Source: Methylococcaceae bacterium (GTDB lineage: Bacteria; Pseudomonadota; Gammaproteobacteria; Methylococcales; Methylomonadaceae). From it: a DNA stretch of 14,058 bases. Position numbers and translations under genes: made by a program. The DNA is taken from contig CANNNN010000020.1 in the NCBI GenBank assembly GCA_947506075.1, positions 1 through 14,058 on the forward strand. The letters run 5' to 3'. How positions within the stretch are numbered: position 1 is the stretch's first letter; each line of letters starts with the position of its first letter. The notes beneath the pieces are model-generated. The model was not told the origin of the DNA. It was given only the letters and a program-made list of their open reading frames with translations, and ran no database searches. Below are positions 1 through 7,211 of this stretch, one piece after another.

Positions 1-1
1 G

Positions 2-1105
2 TCGCACCCGCGCACCCCGTATTACCTTATTGACGAACTAGCACTGCAAAAAAACCTCGAAATTATACGCCTCATACGCGAGGAATCCGGCGCAAAGTCG
101 GTCCTGGCGCTGAAGTGTTTTTCAACCTGGTGCGTATTTGACCTGATGCGCCAATACATGGACGGCACCACAAGCAGTTCGCTGTTCGAGGCGCGACTCG
201 GTCACGAAAAATTCGGCAAGGAAGTGCATGCCTACAGCGTCGCTTATTCTGCTGAAGAAATCGAACAGGTCAGGGAATTCGCCGACAAGGTGATTTTCAA
301 TTCGGTTTCTCAACTGAACAGTTTCCACGACCGCGTAAGTCACCTTAAAGTCGGGCTGCGGGTCAATCCCGGTATCAGCTATTCCCACTTTGACCTGGCC
401 GACCCGGCGCGCAGATATTCGCGCCTGGGCGTCTCCAGCGAACAGGAACTTCAGACGGCGGCCGAACTGATCAGTGGTGTGATGTTTCATTTCAACTGCG
501 AAAACGACGATGTCGAAAACATCGCCGACGCAATAGAGCAGATCGGCATCAAGTACGCCAGCTTGCTGGATAAACTGCAATGGGTCAGTTTCGGGGGCGG
601 CATTTATTTCACCAAAGACGGCTACCCGCTGGAAAAATTCTGCAGCGTGTTGAAGGATTTCGCGGCAAGATATGGCGTACAGGTCTATCTGGAGCCGGGC
701 GAAGCAGCCATCACCGGTTGCGCCGAACTGGTGACTACGGTGCTCGACATTGTCCATAACGAGGTGGATGTGGCTATCGTTGACGCCTCGATTGAAGCGC
801 ACATGCTGGATCATCTGATCTACCACACTCATCCAGGCGTTTCATCCCCAAATTCTGGCACTCACAAAGTCATGATCGCCGGTCGAACCTGCCTGGCGGG
901 TGATCTGTTCGGCAGCTACGAACTTGACCGGCCATTAAAGGTTGGCGATGAAGTACGTTTCTCCGATGCGGCGGGCTACACGATGGTAAAGAAAAACTGG
1001 TTTAACGGAATTGCGATGCCATCGATAGTGGTTCGAAGACTGGACGGCACATTAGAGCTGATACGCAATTTTGACTATAACGATTATTTAAGCAGCTTAT
1101 CATAA
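2..1105 (+). CDS. nspC: Carboxynorspermidine/carboxyspermidine decarboxylase, 5' end missing
   Basis: PLP-dependent decarboxylase of the alanine racemase-fold (type III) group. It removes the carboxyl group of carboxynorspermidine or carboxyspermidine to give norspermidine or spermidine in the cytoplasm. The reading frame is open from base 2, before the first ATG at 146. The translation there (TPYYLIDE, then LALKCFSTW) is the family's conserved N-terminus, so the start lies just outside the window and probably only a few residues are missing; 367 residues are visible. The PLP lysine is the AAG at 113-115. Other family motifs are HFNCEND, SFGGGIYF, EPGEAA, VDASIEAHMLDH, GRTCLAGD (active-site Cys) and DAAGYTM. 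The synthase gene follows after 14 bases, so the two are surely one operon. Whether the product is spermidine or norspermidine cannot be read from the sequence. No diaminobutyrate genes are visible in the window, which favours spermidine. Confidence 0.93.
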   Translation, partial: SHPRTPYYLIDELALQKNLEIIRLIREESGAKSVLALKCFSTWCVFDLMRQYMDGTTSSSLFEARLGHEKFGKEVHAYSVAYSAEEIEQVREFADKVIFNSVSQLNSFHDRVSHLKVGLRVNPGISYSHFDLADPARRYSRLGVSSEQELQTAAELISGVMFHFNCENDDVENIADAIEQIGIKYASLLDKLQWVSFGGGIYFTKDGYPLEKFCSVLKDFAARYGVQVYLEPGEAAITGCAELVTTVLDIVHNEVDVAIVDASIEAHMLDHLIYHTHPGVSSPNSGTHKVMIAGRTCLAGDLFGSYELDRPLKVGDEVRFSDAAGYTMVKKNWFNGIAMPSIVVRRLDGTLELIRNFDYNDYLSSLS

Positions 1106-1110
1106 AGAGG
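1106..1110 (+). promoter_or_regulatory. Ribosome binding site of the carboxynorspermidine synthase gene
   Basis: AGAGG lies 9 bases before the ATG at 1120 and immediately after the nspC stop codon. This supports that start and translation from a shared mRNA. Confidence 0.6.
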
Positions 1111-1119
1111 ATTTATAAC

Positions 1120-2529
1120 ATGCGAAAGAATGTATTGATTATCGGGGCCGGTGGAGTGGCCCACGTTGCAGCCCACAAAGCGGCTATGAACAACGATGTG
1201 CTGGGCGACATCTGCATCGCTTCGCGGACGAAAGATAAATGCGACGCGATTATCGAAAGCATAAACCGCAAAGGCCATCTGAAGAATCCGGCTGGCAAGC
1301 TGTATTCGGCTCAGCTTGATGCGCTGGATATTCCGGCGACGATCAAACTGATCAAGAAGAGTAAAGCGAAGATCGTGATCAACCTGGGTTCGGCCTTCAT
1401 CAACATGTCGGTACTGGAAGCCTGCATCGAGACCGGTGTGGCTTATATTGACACCGCGATCCACGAAGATCCTGACAAAGTCTGCGAAGAGCCACCCTGG
1501 TATGCCAATTACGAATGGAAACGAAAGGATCGCTGCGAGGAAAAAGGCATAACCGCCATACTGGGCGCCGGTTTTGATCCGGGTGTAGTCAACGCCTACT
1601 GCGCGCTGGCCGTCAAACGCTATTTCGACAAGATCGAGTCGATAGACATACTGGATGTTAACGCAGGCAGTCATGGTAAATATTTTTCGACCAACTTTGA
1701 CCCTGAGATTAATTTCAGGGAATTCGTAAAGGTCTGGACCTGGATTGACCGGGAGTGGAAAGAATATCCGACCCATTCGGTTAAGCGTGAATATGATTTC
1801 CCTGTCGTCGGAAACCAGCCGATCTACCTGAATGGTCATGACGAGCTGCATTCGCTGTCGAAGAATATTGATGCCGACAATATCCGTTTCTGGATGGGTT
1901 TTGGTGATCACTACATTAACGTATTCACGGTGCTGCGCACGCTCGGTTTTCTATCCCATCTGCCGGTGACGCTGACGACCGGCCAGGAAGTTGTGCCGCT
2001 CAAATTGGTCAAGGCGCTGTTACCCGATCCGATGACGCTGGCTCCTGGCTATACCGGAAATACCTGCATCGGCACCTTCGTCAAGGGCTGGATGGAAGGG
2101 AAAAAGCGTGAGATATTGATTTACCAGGTTTCTGACCATAAAAAGTGTTACGAGGAAGTCGAGTCCCAAGGGATCAGTTACACCGCAGGCGTACCACCGG
2201 TTGCAGCGGCGATGTTGGTTGCCAGTGGCGAATGGGATGTGAAGAAAATGGTCAATGTAGAAGAACTTGATCCTGAACCGTTCATCAAAATTCTTGACCG
2301 GATCGGTCTGCCTACCGAAATCAAGGAAATCAAGCCCGACAGCAAGCATTCCTTCGACGGCACCGTCAGGTCGCTTGAAAAAGAGCTTGCAGAATCGACT
2401 GCTACGGTTACGGTTTCTGCCGCAAATCCGATGATTGCGCTTACGCCAGGCAAAGCAGCCAAGGTTAAGCATTCGAAAGATAAAGCGGATTCGGAAAAAG
2501 AGAAGAAATCCAAGAAGAAAGACAAGTAG
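1120..2529 (+). CDS. Carboxynorspermidine/carboxyspermidine synthase (saccharopine dehydrogenase family) with Lys-rich tail
   Basis: NAD(P)H-dependent reductive condensation of aspartate semialdehyde with putrescine (or diaminopropane), giving carboxyspermidine (or carboxynorspermidine), the substrate of the preceding decarboxylase. The N-terminus has a Rossmann dinucleotide fold (IIGAGGVAHV, residues 7-16). Next come the saccharopine dehydrogenase-like features NLGSAF, YIDTAIHE and GAGFDPGVVNAY (about 149-160), then a substrate domain with HDELHSL and the segment PGYTGNTCIGTFVKG. The core resembles known enzymes of about 400 residues, but this protein has 469. Residues from about 406 onward form a low-complexity tail that ends in a Lys/Glu/Ser-rich run (KSKKKDK at the end). 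That tail is not expected for catalysis. The start is supported by AGAGG 9 bases upstream. The gene is co-transcribed with nspC and followed by an intrinsic terminator. In many genomes this family is annotated simply as saccharopine dehydrogenase; the nspC neighbour makes the specific call strong. Confidence 0.9.
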   Translation: MRKNVLIIGAGGVAHVAAHKAAMNNDVLGDICIASRTKDKCDAIIESINRKGHLKNPAGKLYSAQLDALDIPATIKLIKKSKAKIVINLGSAFINMSVLEACIETGVAYIDTAIHEDPDKVCEEPPWYANYEWKRKDRCEEKGITAILGAGFDPGVVNAYCALAVKRYFDKIESIDILDVNAGSHGKYFSTNFDPEINFREFVKVWTWIDREWKEYPTHSVKREYDFPVVGNQPIYLNGHDELHSLSKNIDADNIRFWMGFGDHYINVFTVLRTLGFLSHLPVTLTTGQEVVPLKLVKALLPDPMTLAPGYTGNTCIGTFVKGWMEGKKREILIYQVSDHKKCYEEVESQGISYTAGVPPVAAAMLVASGEWDVKKMVNVEELDPEPFIKILDRIGLPTEIKEIKPDSKHSFDGTVRSLEKELAESTATVTVSAANPMIALTPGKAAKVKHSKDKADSEKEKKSKKKDK

Positions 2530-2554
2530 ACGTATTACTGTTTTTTTAAAATAG

Positions 2555-2587
2555 AAAGGGCTGACCGTAATGATCAGCCCTTTTTTT
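2555..2587 (+). terminator. Intrinsic terminator of the nspC-synthase operon
   Basis: The arms GGGCTGA (2558-2564) and TCAGCCC (2574-2580) form a perfect 7-bp stem that A-T pairs can extend at its base. It is followed directly by seven Ts (2581-2587) and starts 26 bases after the synthase stop codon. This separates the operon from the arginase gene. Confidence 0.88.
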
Positions 2588-2599
2588 GTTGGCGCCAAC
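2588..2599. promoter_or_regulatory. 12-bp perfect palindrome upstream of the arginase gene
   Basis: GTTGGCGCCAAC is fully self-complementary and lies between the terminator T-run and the arginase ATG, 43 bases before that start. Position and symmetry suit an operator for a dimeric regulator of the arginase gene. A TATAAG just downstream (2602-2607) could be a -10 box, but no convincing -35 is visible. The role is inferred only. Confidence 0.3.
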
Positions 2600-2642
2600 G
2601 TTATAAGAAATGGAACCCCCCATCTGGACATAGGACGTAGTC

Positions 2643-3569
2643 ATGATTATAACCGTACGCTCCGATATAGGCGCTGGGTTTAGAGGCTCTGCTGAAGGCG
2701 TTACAGCCTTATTGGACTTGGCATCGAAATCGGGTATAGCTGATCAGCTAGAAAAAAGAGACTGTGTTGTTACTCTTGCAGAAGGCTTTAGCTCTATCTA
2801 TGCAAAGAACATTGAAAACGTACTTCATATCTGCGAAACAGTCTGCATTGAGGTTTGCGCATCACTAAGATCCGGACAGTTTCCACTTGTAATTTCAGGC
2901 GATCACAGTAGTGCGGTTGGAACAATAGCCGGGATTAAAAAAGCCAAACCGAAAGCAAGACTGGGCATTATATGGATTGATGCGCATGCTGATTTACATA
3001 CGCCCTTTACGTCGCATTCTGGAAACCTGCATGGAATGACTTTAGCGGCTTCTTTGGGACTGGACAATAGAGCCTGTCTTTTAAGGGATCCGGATAAGAT
3101 GACTTTGGATTTTTGGGAGCGCTTTAAGTGTATTGGGGGACAATCTGAAAAGATAAGGTCTACTGATATCGTTTATGTCACATTACGTGATTTAGAAGTA
3201 CAAGAATCTCAGCTTATTAAAAAATACGGCATACGAAACTTTACGACTGAAGAACTGCGGGGCATGAAAGAAAAGGTTCTAGGTAGCCTGATATTGGAGC
3301 AGCTGAAGGATTGTACTGATATTTACCTTTCATTTGATACCGATAGTTTGGACGGGTCTATATCGAAAGGAACAGGACTTCCTGTGGATAATGGTATTCT
3401 GCCAACAGAAGCTGTAGCGCTGATAGGTATTATTCTAGAAGATCCCAAGGTGATTTGTTTTGAGATTACCGAGCTTAATCCGGGTTTTGATGTCAATGAT
3501 GCGACCACAAATATGGTTTATCACCTATTGGAAAAAGCACTCAGTGTAGTAAAAGAGAGTAAAGAGTGA
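2643..3569 (+). CDS. Arginase (ureohydrolase family)
   Basis: Hydrolyses L-arginine to L-ornithine and urea with a two-manganese centre. Metal-ligand motifs are complete: GDHSS (His88), DAHAD (Asp113, His115, Asp117) and SFDTD (Asp232, Asp234). SGNLHGM (His130) and EITELNP (Glu277) match positions typical of true arginase rather than agmatinase. The length of 308 residues is normal. The usual Pro after the second metal motif is Gly (SLDG). AGGA 8 bases before the ATG supports the start. The gene stands alone after a terminator and points toward the convergent decarboxylase gene. A sampled 60-base stretch is about 42% GC, against about 57% in a sampled stretch of nspC, which hints at a different origin or more recent acquisition. 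Ornithine made here would be a substrate for the neighbouring decarboxylase. Guanidino substrates other than arginine cannot be excluded. Confidence 0.86.
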   Translation: MIITVRSDIGAGFRGSAEGVTALLDLASKSGIADQLEKRDCVVTLAEGFSSIYAKNIENVLHICETVCIEVCASLRSGQFPLVISGDHSSAVGTIAGIKKAKPKARLGIIWIDAHADLHTPFTSHSGNLHGMTLAASLGLDNRACLLRDPDKMTLDFWERFKCIGGQSEKIRSTDIVYVTLRDLEVQESQLIKKYGIRNFTTEELRGMKEKVLGSLILEQLKDCTDIYLSFDTDSLDGSISKGTGLPVDNGILPTEAVALIGIILEDPKVICFEITELNPGFDVNDATTNMVYHLLEKALSVVKESKE

Positions 3570-3573
3570 CAGG

Positions 3574-3671
3574 GTTTGCAAGCCCGTTAGCTACGTTTTT
3601 GTAGATTTTTGCTGGTCTGCGGGTTGCCAAGTCGGAGCTTGGGAACCCGCATATACGTTGCAAACTCCGAC
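3574..3671. repeat. Nested inverted repeats between convergent arginase and decarboxylase genes
   Basis: A 13-bp stem with one mismatch is formed by 3619-3631 and 3638-3650, with the 6-base loop TCGGAG. An outer 8-bp pair, GTTTGCAA (3574-3581) and TTGCAAAC (3658-3665), encloses it. In addition GTCGGAG (3631-3637, mostly the loop) is complementary to CTCCGAC (3665-3671). The structure fills the gap between two convergent genes and could terminate transcription from both sides, though no T-run follows on either strand. It also resembles a REP-type dispersed palindrome. Confidence 0.55.
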
Positions 3672-3694
3672 CGGATTTATATTTTTAGAGCAAC

Positions 3695-4837
3695 TCAGCG
3701 GTTGACGTGAATAACCATCGCCGGTGGGAAACCGTTGAAATACGTGGATGTCGCTCCACTATAGGCGCCGATGTTTTTACTCGAAAGAAGATCGCCGCGC
3801 TGCAGATCGGAGGGAAGTTCTTCGGTCATTGAAATAACATCCAAGCCATCACACGTAGGCCCAAATACCGTACAGATCTGGGTTGGTCCGGTTTTGAATG
3901 CATCAAAATGATATTGGCAATGGTCGAATATGACACCGGAAAAAGTGTGATAAACACCGTCATCAATGTAATAGCAGAGTTTCCCGTGCCGTACTGCCTT
4001 GCCGATGATCTTCGATACCGCTGTTCCGGCAGTCGCCACCATGAACCGTCCAGGCTCGGCAATGATTTTTATGTCCGGCGAAATAAGCCGATCTAATTCA
4101 GTATTGATCCGCTTTGCCAATTCGCTGAAAGGCTTGACAGATTCATCATAAGGTGCAGGAAAGCCGCCGCCTATGTCCAGCAGGTTCATCTGGTCATAAC
4201 CGCGATCCTTAACTTCCGTAAAGATCAATGCAGCAAGATTGATAGCCTGCATGTAGTTCTCAAAATTGGTGGTTTGACTGCCGACGTGGAAGCTTAAACC
4301 CGCAACGGTAAGTCCCGCATTGACGGCTTCAAAAATCAGTTCCAGCGCTTCCTCATGAGCGGCGCCAAATTTTGACGACAGTTCTACCATAGCGCCGGCA
4401 TTGGATACTCTAAGACGCAGCACGACCCTGGAATTGGGTGCATTCTGCTTCATTTTAGTTATCTCTTCGCTGTTATCGAAGGTCAGCAAGGGCTGGTACT
4501 TGTCCAGCGCCCTTAAGGTTTCTTCGGCCTTGATTGGATTTGCGTAGATAATGTTTTTCCAGATCCAGTCATGCTGCTCCTGCTCTGGCAAATCTTTTAT
4601 GTTCTCGAAGACCGTTTCAAATTCCGCGATTGACGACACGTCAAAACTGGCCCCGGCTTCGAACAAAGTCTTGACTATAGCCGGATCAGGATTCGCTTTG
4701 ACTGCGTAATAGGCTTGAACGCGGGGCAGGTTTTTTTTGAACGTCGCATAATTGCTCAGCAGTTCGTCGTGATCTATGATGAATAACGGTGTTCCGTTGG
4801 TTTTGGCTAGCTGTTGCAAAACGTCAGTAGTGATCAT
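3695..4837 (-). CDS. Ornithine (or lysine/ornithine) decarboxylase, type III fold, PLP-dependent
   Basis: Decarboxylates ornithine to putrescine, possibly also lysine to cadaverine, in the cytoplasm. The 380-residue protein is the compact eukaryote-like form, not the large inducible SpeC/SpeF type. The PLP lysine is in YYAVKANPDP (Lys47). Further motifs are SFHVGSQ, LDIGGGFPAPY, EPGRFMV (phosphate binding), YYIDDGVYHTFSG, GPTCDGLDVI (active-site Cys and the substrate-binding Asp from the other subunit) and IGAYSGATSTYFNGF. AAGGA lies 12 bases upstream of the ATG, rather far. The gene is downstream of the GNAT-nitrilase fusion on the same strand with a 124-base gap, and is convergent with the arginase that could supply its substrate. 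Ornithine preference is inferred from the family and the neighbours; lysine activity is the main alternative. Confidence 0.9.
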   Translation of the reverse strand: MITTDVLQQLAKTNGTPLFIIDHDELLSNYATFKKNLPRVQAYYAVKANPDPAIVKTLFEAGASFDVSSIAEFETVFENIKDLPEQEQHDWIWKNIIYANPIKAEETLRALDKYQPLLTFDNSEEITKMKQNAPNSRVVLRLRVSNAGAMVELSSKFGAAHEEALELIFEAVNAGLTVAGLSFHVGSQTTNFENYMQAINLAALIFTEVKDRGYDQMNLLDIGGGFPAPYDESVKPFSELAKRINTELDRLISPDIKIIAEPGRFMVATAGTAVSKIIGKAVRHGKLCYYIDDGVYHTFSGVIFDHCQYHFDAFKTGPTQICTVFGPTCDGLDVISMTEELPSDLQRGDLLSSKNIGAYSGATSTYFNGFPPAMVIHVNR

Positions 4838-4863
4838 TAAAACGGTTTTCCTTAGGTATTGTA

Positions 4864-4893
4864 TTTATAACTTGCTCTCGGTATGAGTAGCAA
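4864..4893 (-). promoter_or_regulatory. Possible sigma-70 promoter for the ornithine decarboxylase gene
   Basis: Read on the - strand, TTGCTA (4888-4893) and TATAAA (4864-4869) are separated by 18 bases, and the -10 lies about 26 bases before the ATG. This would let the decarboxylase be transcribed independently of the upstream fusion gene. It is a match by eye in AT-rich sequence. Confidence 0.35.
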
Positions 4894-4961
4894 AAGTGTT
4901 GCGGATTATGCCAGTCATCGGTACGGGTTACAATGCTTCTATTATTAATTTTCTCAATAAG

Positions 4962-6491
4962 CTACACCCACTCCAAGCGATACAAATCGGTACGCCGATT
5001 GGCGAGATTGCGAACTGCTCCGCCGGTCCGCACCTGTTTTAATAAGTCCAGATTAACATCGGTGATTAAGGTCATTTCGGTGTTGGGTGTGGCTTCTGCA
5101 AGGATGGCATCATGCGGAAACGAAAAGTCACTGGGACTGAAAATGGCCGCTTGCGCGTATTGTATGTCCATATTCTCTGCATAGGGCAAGTTGCCGACGC
5201 TGCCGGTAATCGCGACAAAACATTCGTTTTCAATAGCGCGGGCTTGGGAACAATAACGCACCCGTTGGTAGGCATTTTTGGTGTCGGTCCAGAACGGTAC
5301 AAAAATGATTTGCGCGCCCTGCATGGTCGCCAAACGGGCCAGTTCGGGGAACTCGGAATCGTAACAAATCAACACGGCAATCTTGCCGCAATCGGTATCG
5401 AACACTTTTAGCGCATCCCCGCCTTTAACCCCCCAACAGCTGACTTCATCGACGGTGACATGAATTTTGTATTGTGCTTCAAATGTGCCGTCACGTCTGA
5501 GCAGCCACGACACATTATATAGTTCATGCGAACTGTATTCGGGCATGGAACCGGCAATAATATTGATATTGTAGGACATGGCCATTTCCAGCAAGCCATT
5601 GCGAATTTCACTGGTAAAGCCTGCCAAGGCACGGATCGCATCGGGCGGATTCTTGTCATTAAACAAGCCCATCAGCGGCGCACTCATATACTCGGGAAAC
5701 AGTACAAAGTCGGACTGATAACCGGATACCGCATCAATAAAGAACTCGGCATGCTTAAGCAACTCTTCGACGCTGGTCAAGGTGCGCATCTGCCATTGCA
5801 CAACGCCTAAACGGATGATATTTTTAGGGCTGCCTATCGAGGGCAATTTATCGACATAATCCAGATTGACCCATTCCAGCAGCGTCGCAAAGCCCTTGGA
5901 ATCAGCATCTACCGGAAGATAGCCGGTTAGCACCTTGCGCACATGGAAACCGTTAAGCAGCTGGAATGACAATACCGGATCAAAAATCTCCCGATTTTTA
6001 ACTTCCTCGATATAACGTACCGGCGTTAAGGTGTCGGCGTATTCGGCATAGCCGGGAATCCGCCCACCGGCAATAAAACGGCGCAAATTAAGGTTACGGC
6101 ATAAATCTTTACGTGCATCATACAGTCTTCGACCTAGGCGTAAGCCTCGATATTCCGGATGGACAAAAATATCGACGCCATACAAGGTGTCACCATGAGG
6201 ATCATGATGGGTCAGATAACCATCTCCGGTAATTTGAGCATAAGTATGCATATCGCCAAAGCGATTATAATCAACGATCATACTTAGGGCTGCGGCCACT
6301 AACTTGCCGTTATCTTCAATCGCTATCTGCCCTTCAGGAAATCGAGAAACTTGCGATTCATACTGGTCTTGCTTCCAGGCCCCCCCCAAATTACCGTAAA
6401 CATGTTCCATTAAAATGGCAATATTATCGTAATCAGCTAGCGTTAGATGCCGAAGGAGTAGCTTGTGTTTTTCAGTTTTTATTTTTTTCAT
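4962..6491 (-). CDS. GNAT acetyltransferase - carbon-nitrogen hydrolase (nitrilase superfamily) fusion
   Basis: A two-domain enzyme of 509 residues. Residues about 10-190 are a GNAT acyltransferase: YGVDIFVHPEYRGLRLGRRL (104-123) carries the acyl-CoA pyrophosphate-binding loop R-x-x-R-x-G. Residues about 225-490 are a nitrilase-superfamily amidase with the complete Glu-Lys-Cys triad: Glu267 in FPEYMS, Lys342 in YKIHVT and Cys376 in LICYDSEFPE. This same order occurs in known fusion proteins such as Bacillus YhcX, so the fusion is a real family and not a frameshift artefact. The substrate is unknown. Placement just upstream of the decarboxylase on the same strand suggests a polyamine-related amide or an acetylated amine, perhaps with acylation and hydrolysis acting in sequence. 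No good ribosome binding site precedes the ATG. N-carbamoylputrescine amidase is the closest familiar activity of the hydrolase domain but is not demonstrated. Confidence 0.88.
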   Translation of the reverse strand: MKKIKTEKHKLLLRHLTLADYDNIAILMEHVYGNLGGAWKQDQYESQVSRFPEGQIAIEDNGKLVAAALSMIVDYNRFGDMHTYAQITGDGYLTHHDPHGDTLYGVDIFVHPEYRGLRLGRRLYDARKDLCRNLNLRRFIAGGRIPGYAEYADTLTPVRYIEEVKNREIFDPVLSFQLLNGFHVRKVLTGYLPVDADSKGFATLLEWVNLDYVDKLPSIGSPKNIIRLGVVQWQMRTLTSVEELLKHAEFFIDAVSGYQSDFVLFPEYMSAPLMGLFNDKNPPDAIRALAGFTSEIRNGLLEMAMSYNINIIAGSMPEYSSHELYNVSWLLRRDGTFEAQYKIHVTVDEVSCWGVKGGDALKVFDTDCGKIAVLICYDSEFPELARLATMQGAQIIFVPFWTDTKNAYQRVRYCSQARAIENECFVAITGSVGNLPYAENMDIQYAQAAIFSPSDFSFPHDAILAEATPNTEMTLITDVNLDLLKQVRTGGAVRNLANRRTDLYRLEWV

Positions 6492-6588
6492 AATCGTAAG
6501 TATAACGCTCTATTTTTACAGTTTTATTAAATCAGGTGGAAATGTATCTTTGAGTAAAAAATATTGCTATAAGTTATCATACTCGGCT

Positions 6589-6602
6589 TTGAATATATTC
6601 AA
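6589..6602. promoter_or_regulatory. 14-bp perfect palindrome between divergent genes
   Basis: TTGAATATATTCAA is fully self-complementary and lies in the 227-base gap between the fusion gene (-) and the RRM-like gene (+), 117 bases before the latter's ATG. It could be an operator, but AT-rich palindromes also arise by chance. Nothing else in the gap is recognisable as a gene. Confidence 0.25.
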
Positions 6603-6718
6603 TATTCTATGCAAGCCTGAGTGGCAACCCGCCTAGACAAACTGTGAAATATTTCCAGGCATTGTGAGGGGAGCTTAAAAAATGCCATGCATCAACTTTA
6701 AATAACATGAGCGCTTGA

Positions 6719-7102
6719 ATGATTATAATCTTAATGTATATACCCGCGAATACAGAGAATCAAGACATAGAAGACTTTATCGAACCGGCTATTAAAGGTA
6801 GTTTATTACGCAAAAACGGCGAAATAGAAAAAATTTCAATTCTGGCGCTGAAAAATAGCATAACGGATAAAATGGAATATCACGGACTCGTTACTATCAT
6901 GCCTGATGCTGTCGCAAATCGGGTGATAAAAAATCTCACTAAGAAGCACTTAAATGGCAGGCGCGTTGTCCTGCGTGAGTTTCACATCAGGAACTGGCAT
7001 AACGATCCTAGAATTTCCAGAAGGGATCTGATTCGGCGCGTCAGGAATAAGCGCCACAGTGACCGTAGACATAGATGCGAGGAAGTTAAATTGAAAGTTT
7101 AG
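6719..7102 (+). CDS. Small basic RRM-like putative RNA-binding protein
   Basis: A 127-residue protein. Residues about 4-90 have the alternating pattern of an RNA recognition motif: a first strand MYIPAN (RNP2-like), the helix IEDFIEPAIKG, a third strand YHGLVTI (RNP1-like), the helix AVANRVIKNL, and a last strand GRRVVLREF. The C-terminal third, from about residue 90, is very rich in Arg, Lys and His (RRDLIRRVRNKRHSDRRHR) and looks like a disordered nucleic-acid-binding tail. The usual aromatic residues of the RNP motifs are only partly present. There is no clear ribosome binding site; the ATG at 6734 (residue 6) is an equally possible start. The gene is divergent from the fusion gene and convergent with the flavoprotein gene, with no apparent partner. 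The call rests on secondary-structure pattern and charge, so RNA binding is an inference. Confidence 0.6.
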   Translation: MIIILMYIPANTENQDIEDFIEPAIKGSLLRKNGEIEKISILALKNSITDKMEYHGLVTIMPDAVANRVIKNLTKKHLNGRRVVLREFHIRNWHNDPRISRRDLIRRVRNKRHSDRRHRCEEVKLKV

Positions 7103-7211
7103 CAAGACCTTTCAGATCTATTCAGTAGTGATGCAAGATTTAGTAACAAGTTCAAAGATCATTAAAGTCAGTAACTGAAATGAACGGCTAGTCCGGTAGT
7201 GAGGCTTGCAA

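Noticed and set aside
122..832. Long open frame on the - strand opposite nspC
   Set aside because: It is a shadow of the conserved nspC frame; the product resembles no protein and nspC motifs are unbroken.
1084..1911. Long - strand open frame opposite the synthase gene
   Set aside because: The synthase on the + strand is strongly conserved and this frame lacks any motif or ribosome binding site.
4933..5184. Small + strand open frames opposite the GNAT-nitrilase gene
   Set aside because: They overlap the conserved hydrolase domain and have no features of their own.
7103..7211. Possible terminator between the convergent RRM-like and flavoprotein genes
   Set aside because: Only a 4-bp stem (CAGT-A-ACTG) without a T-run is visible.
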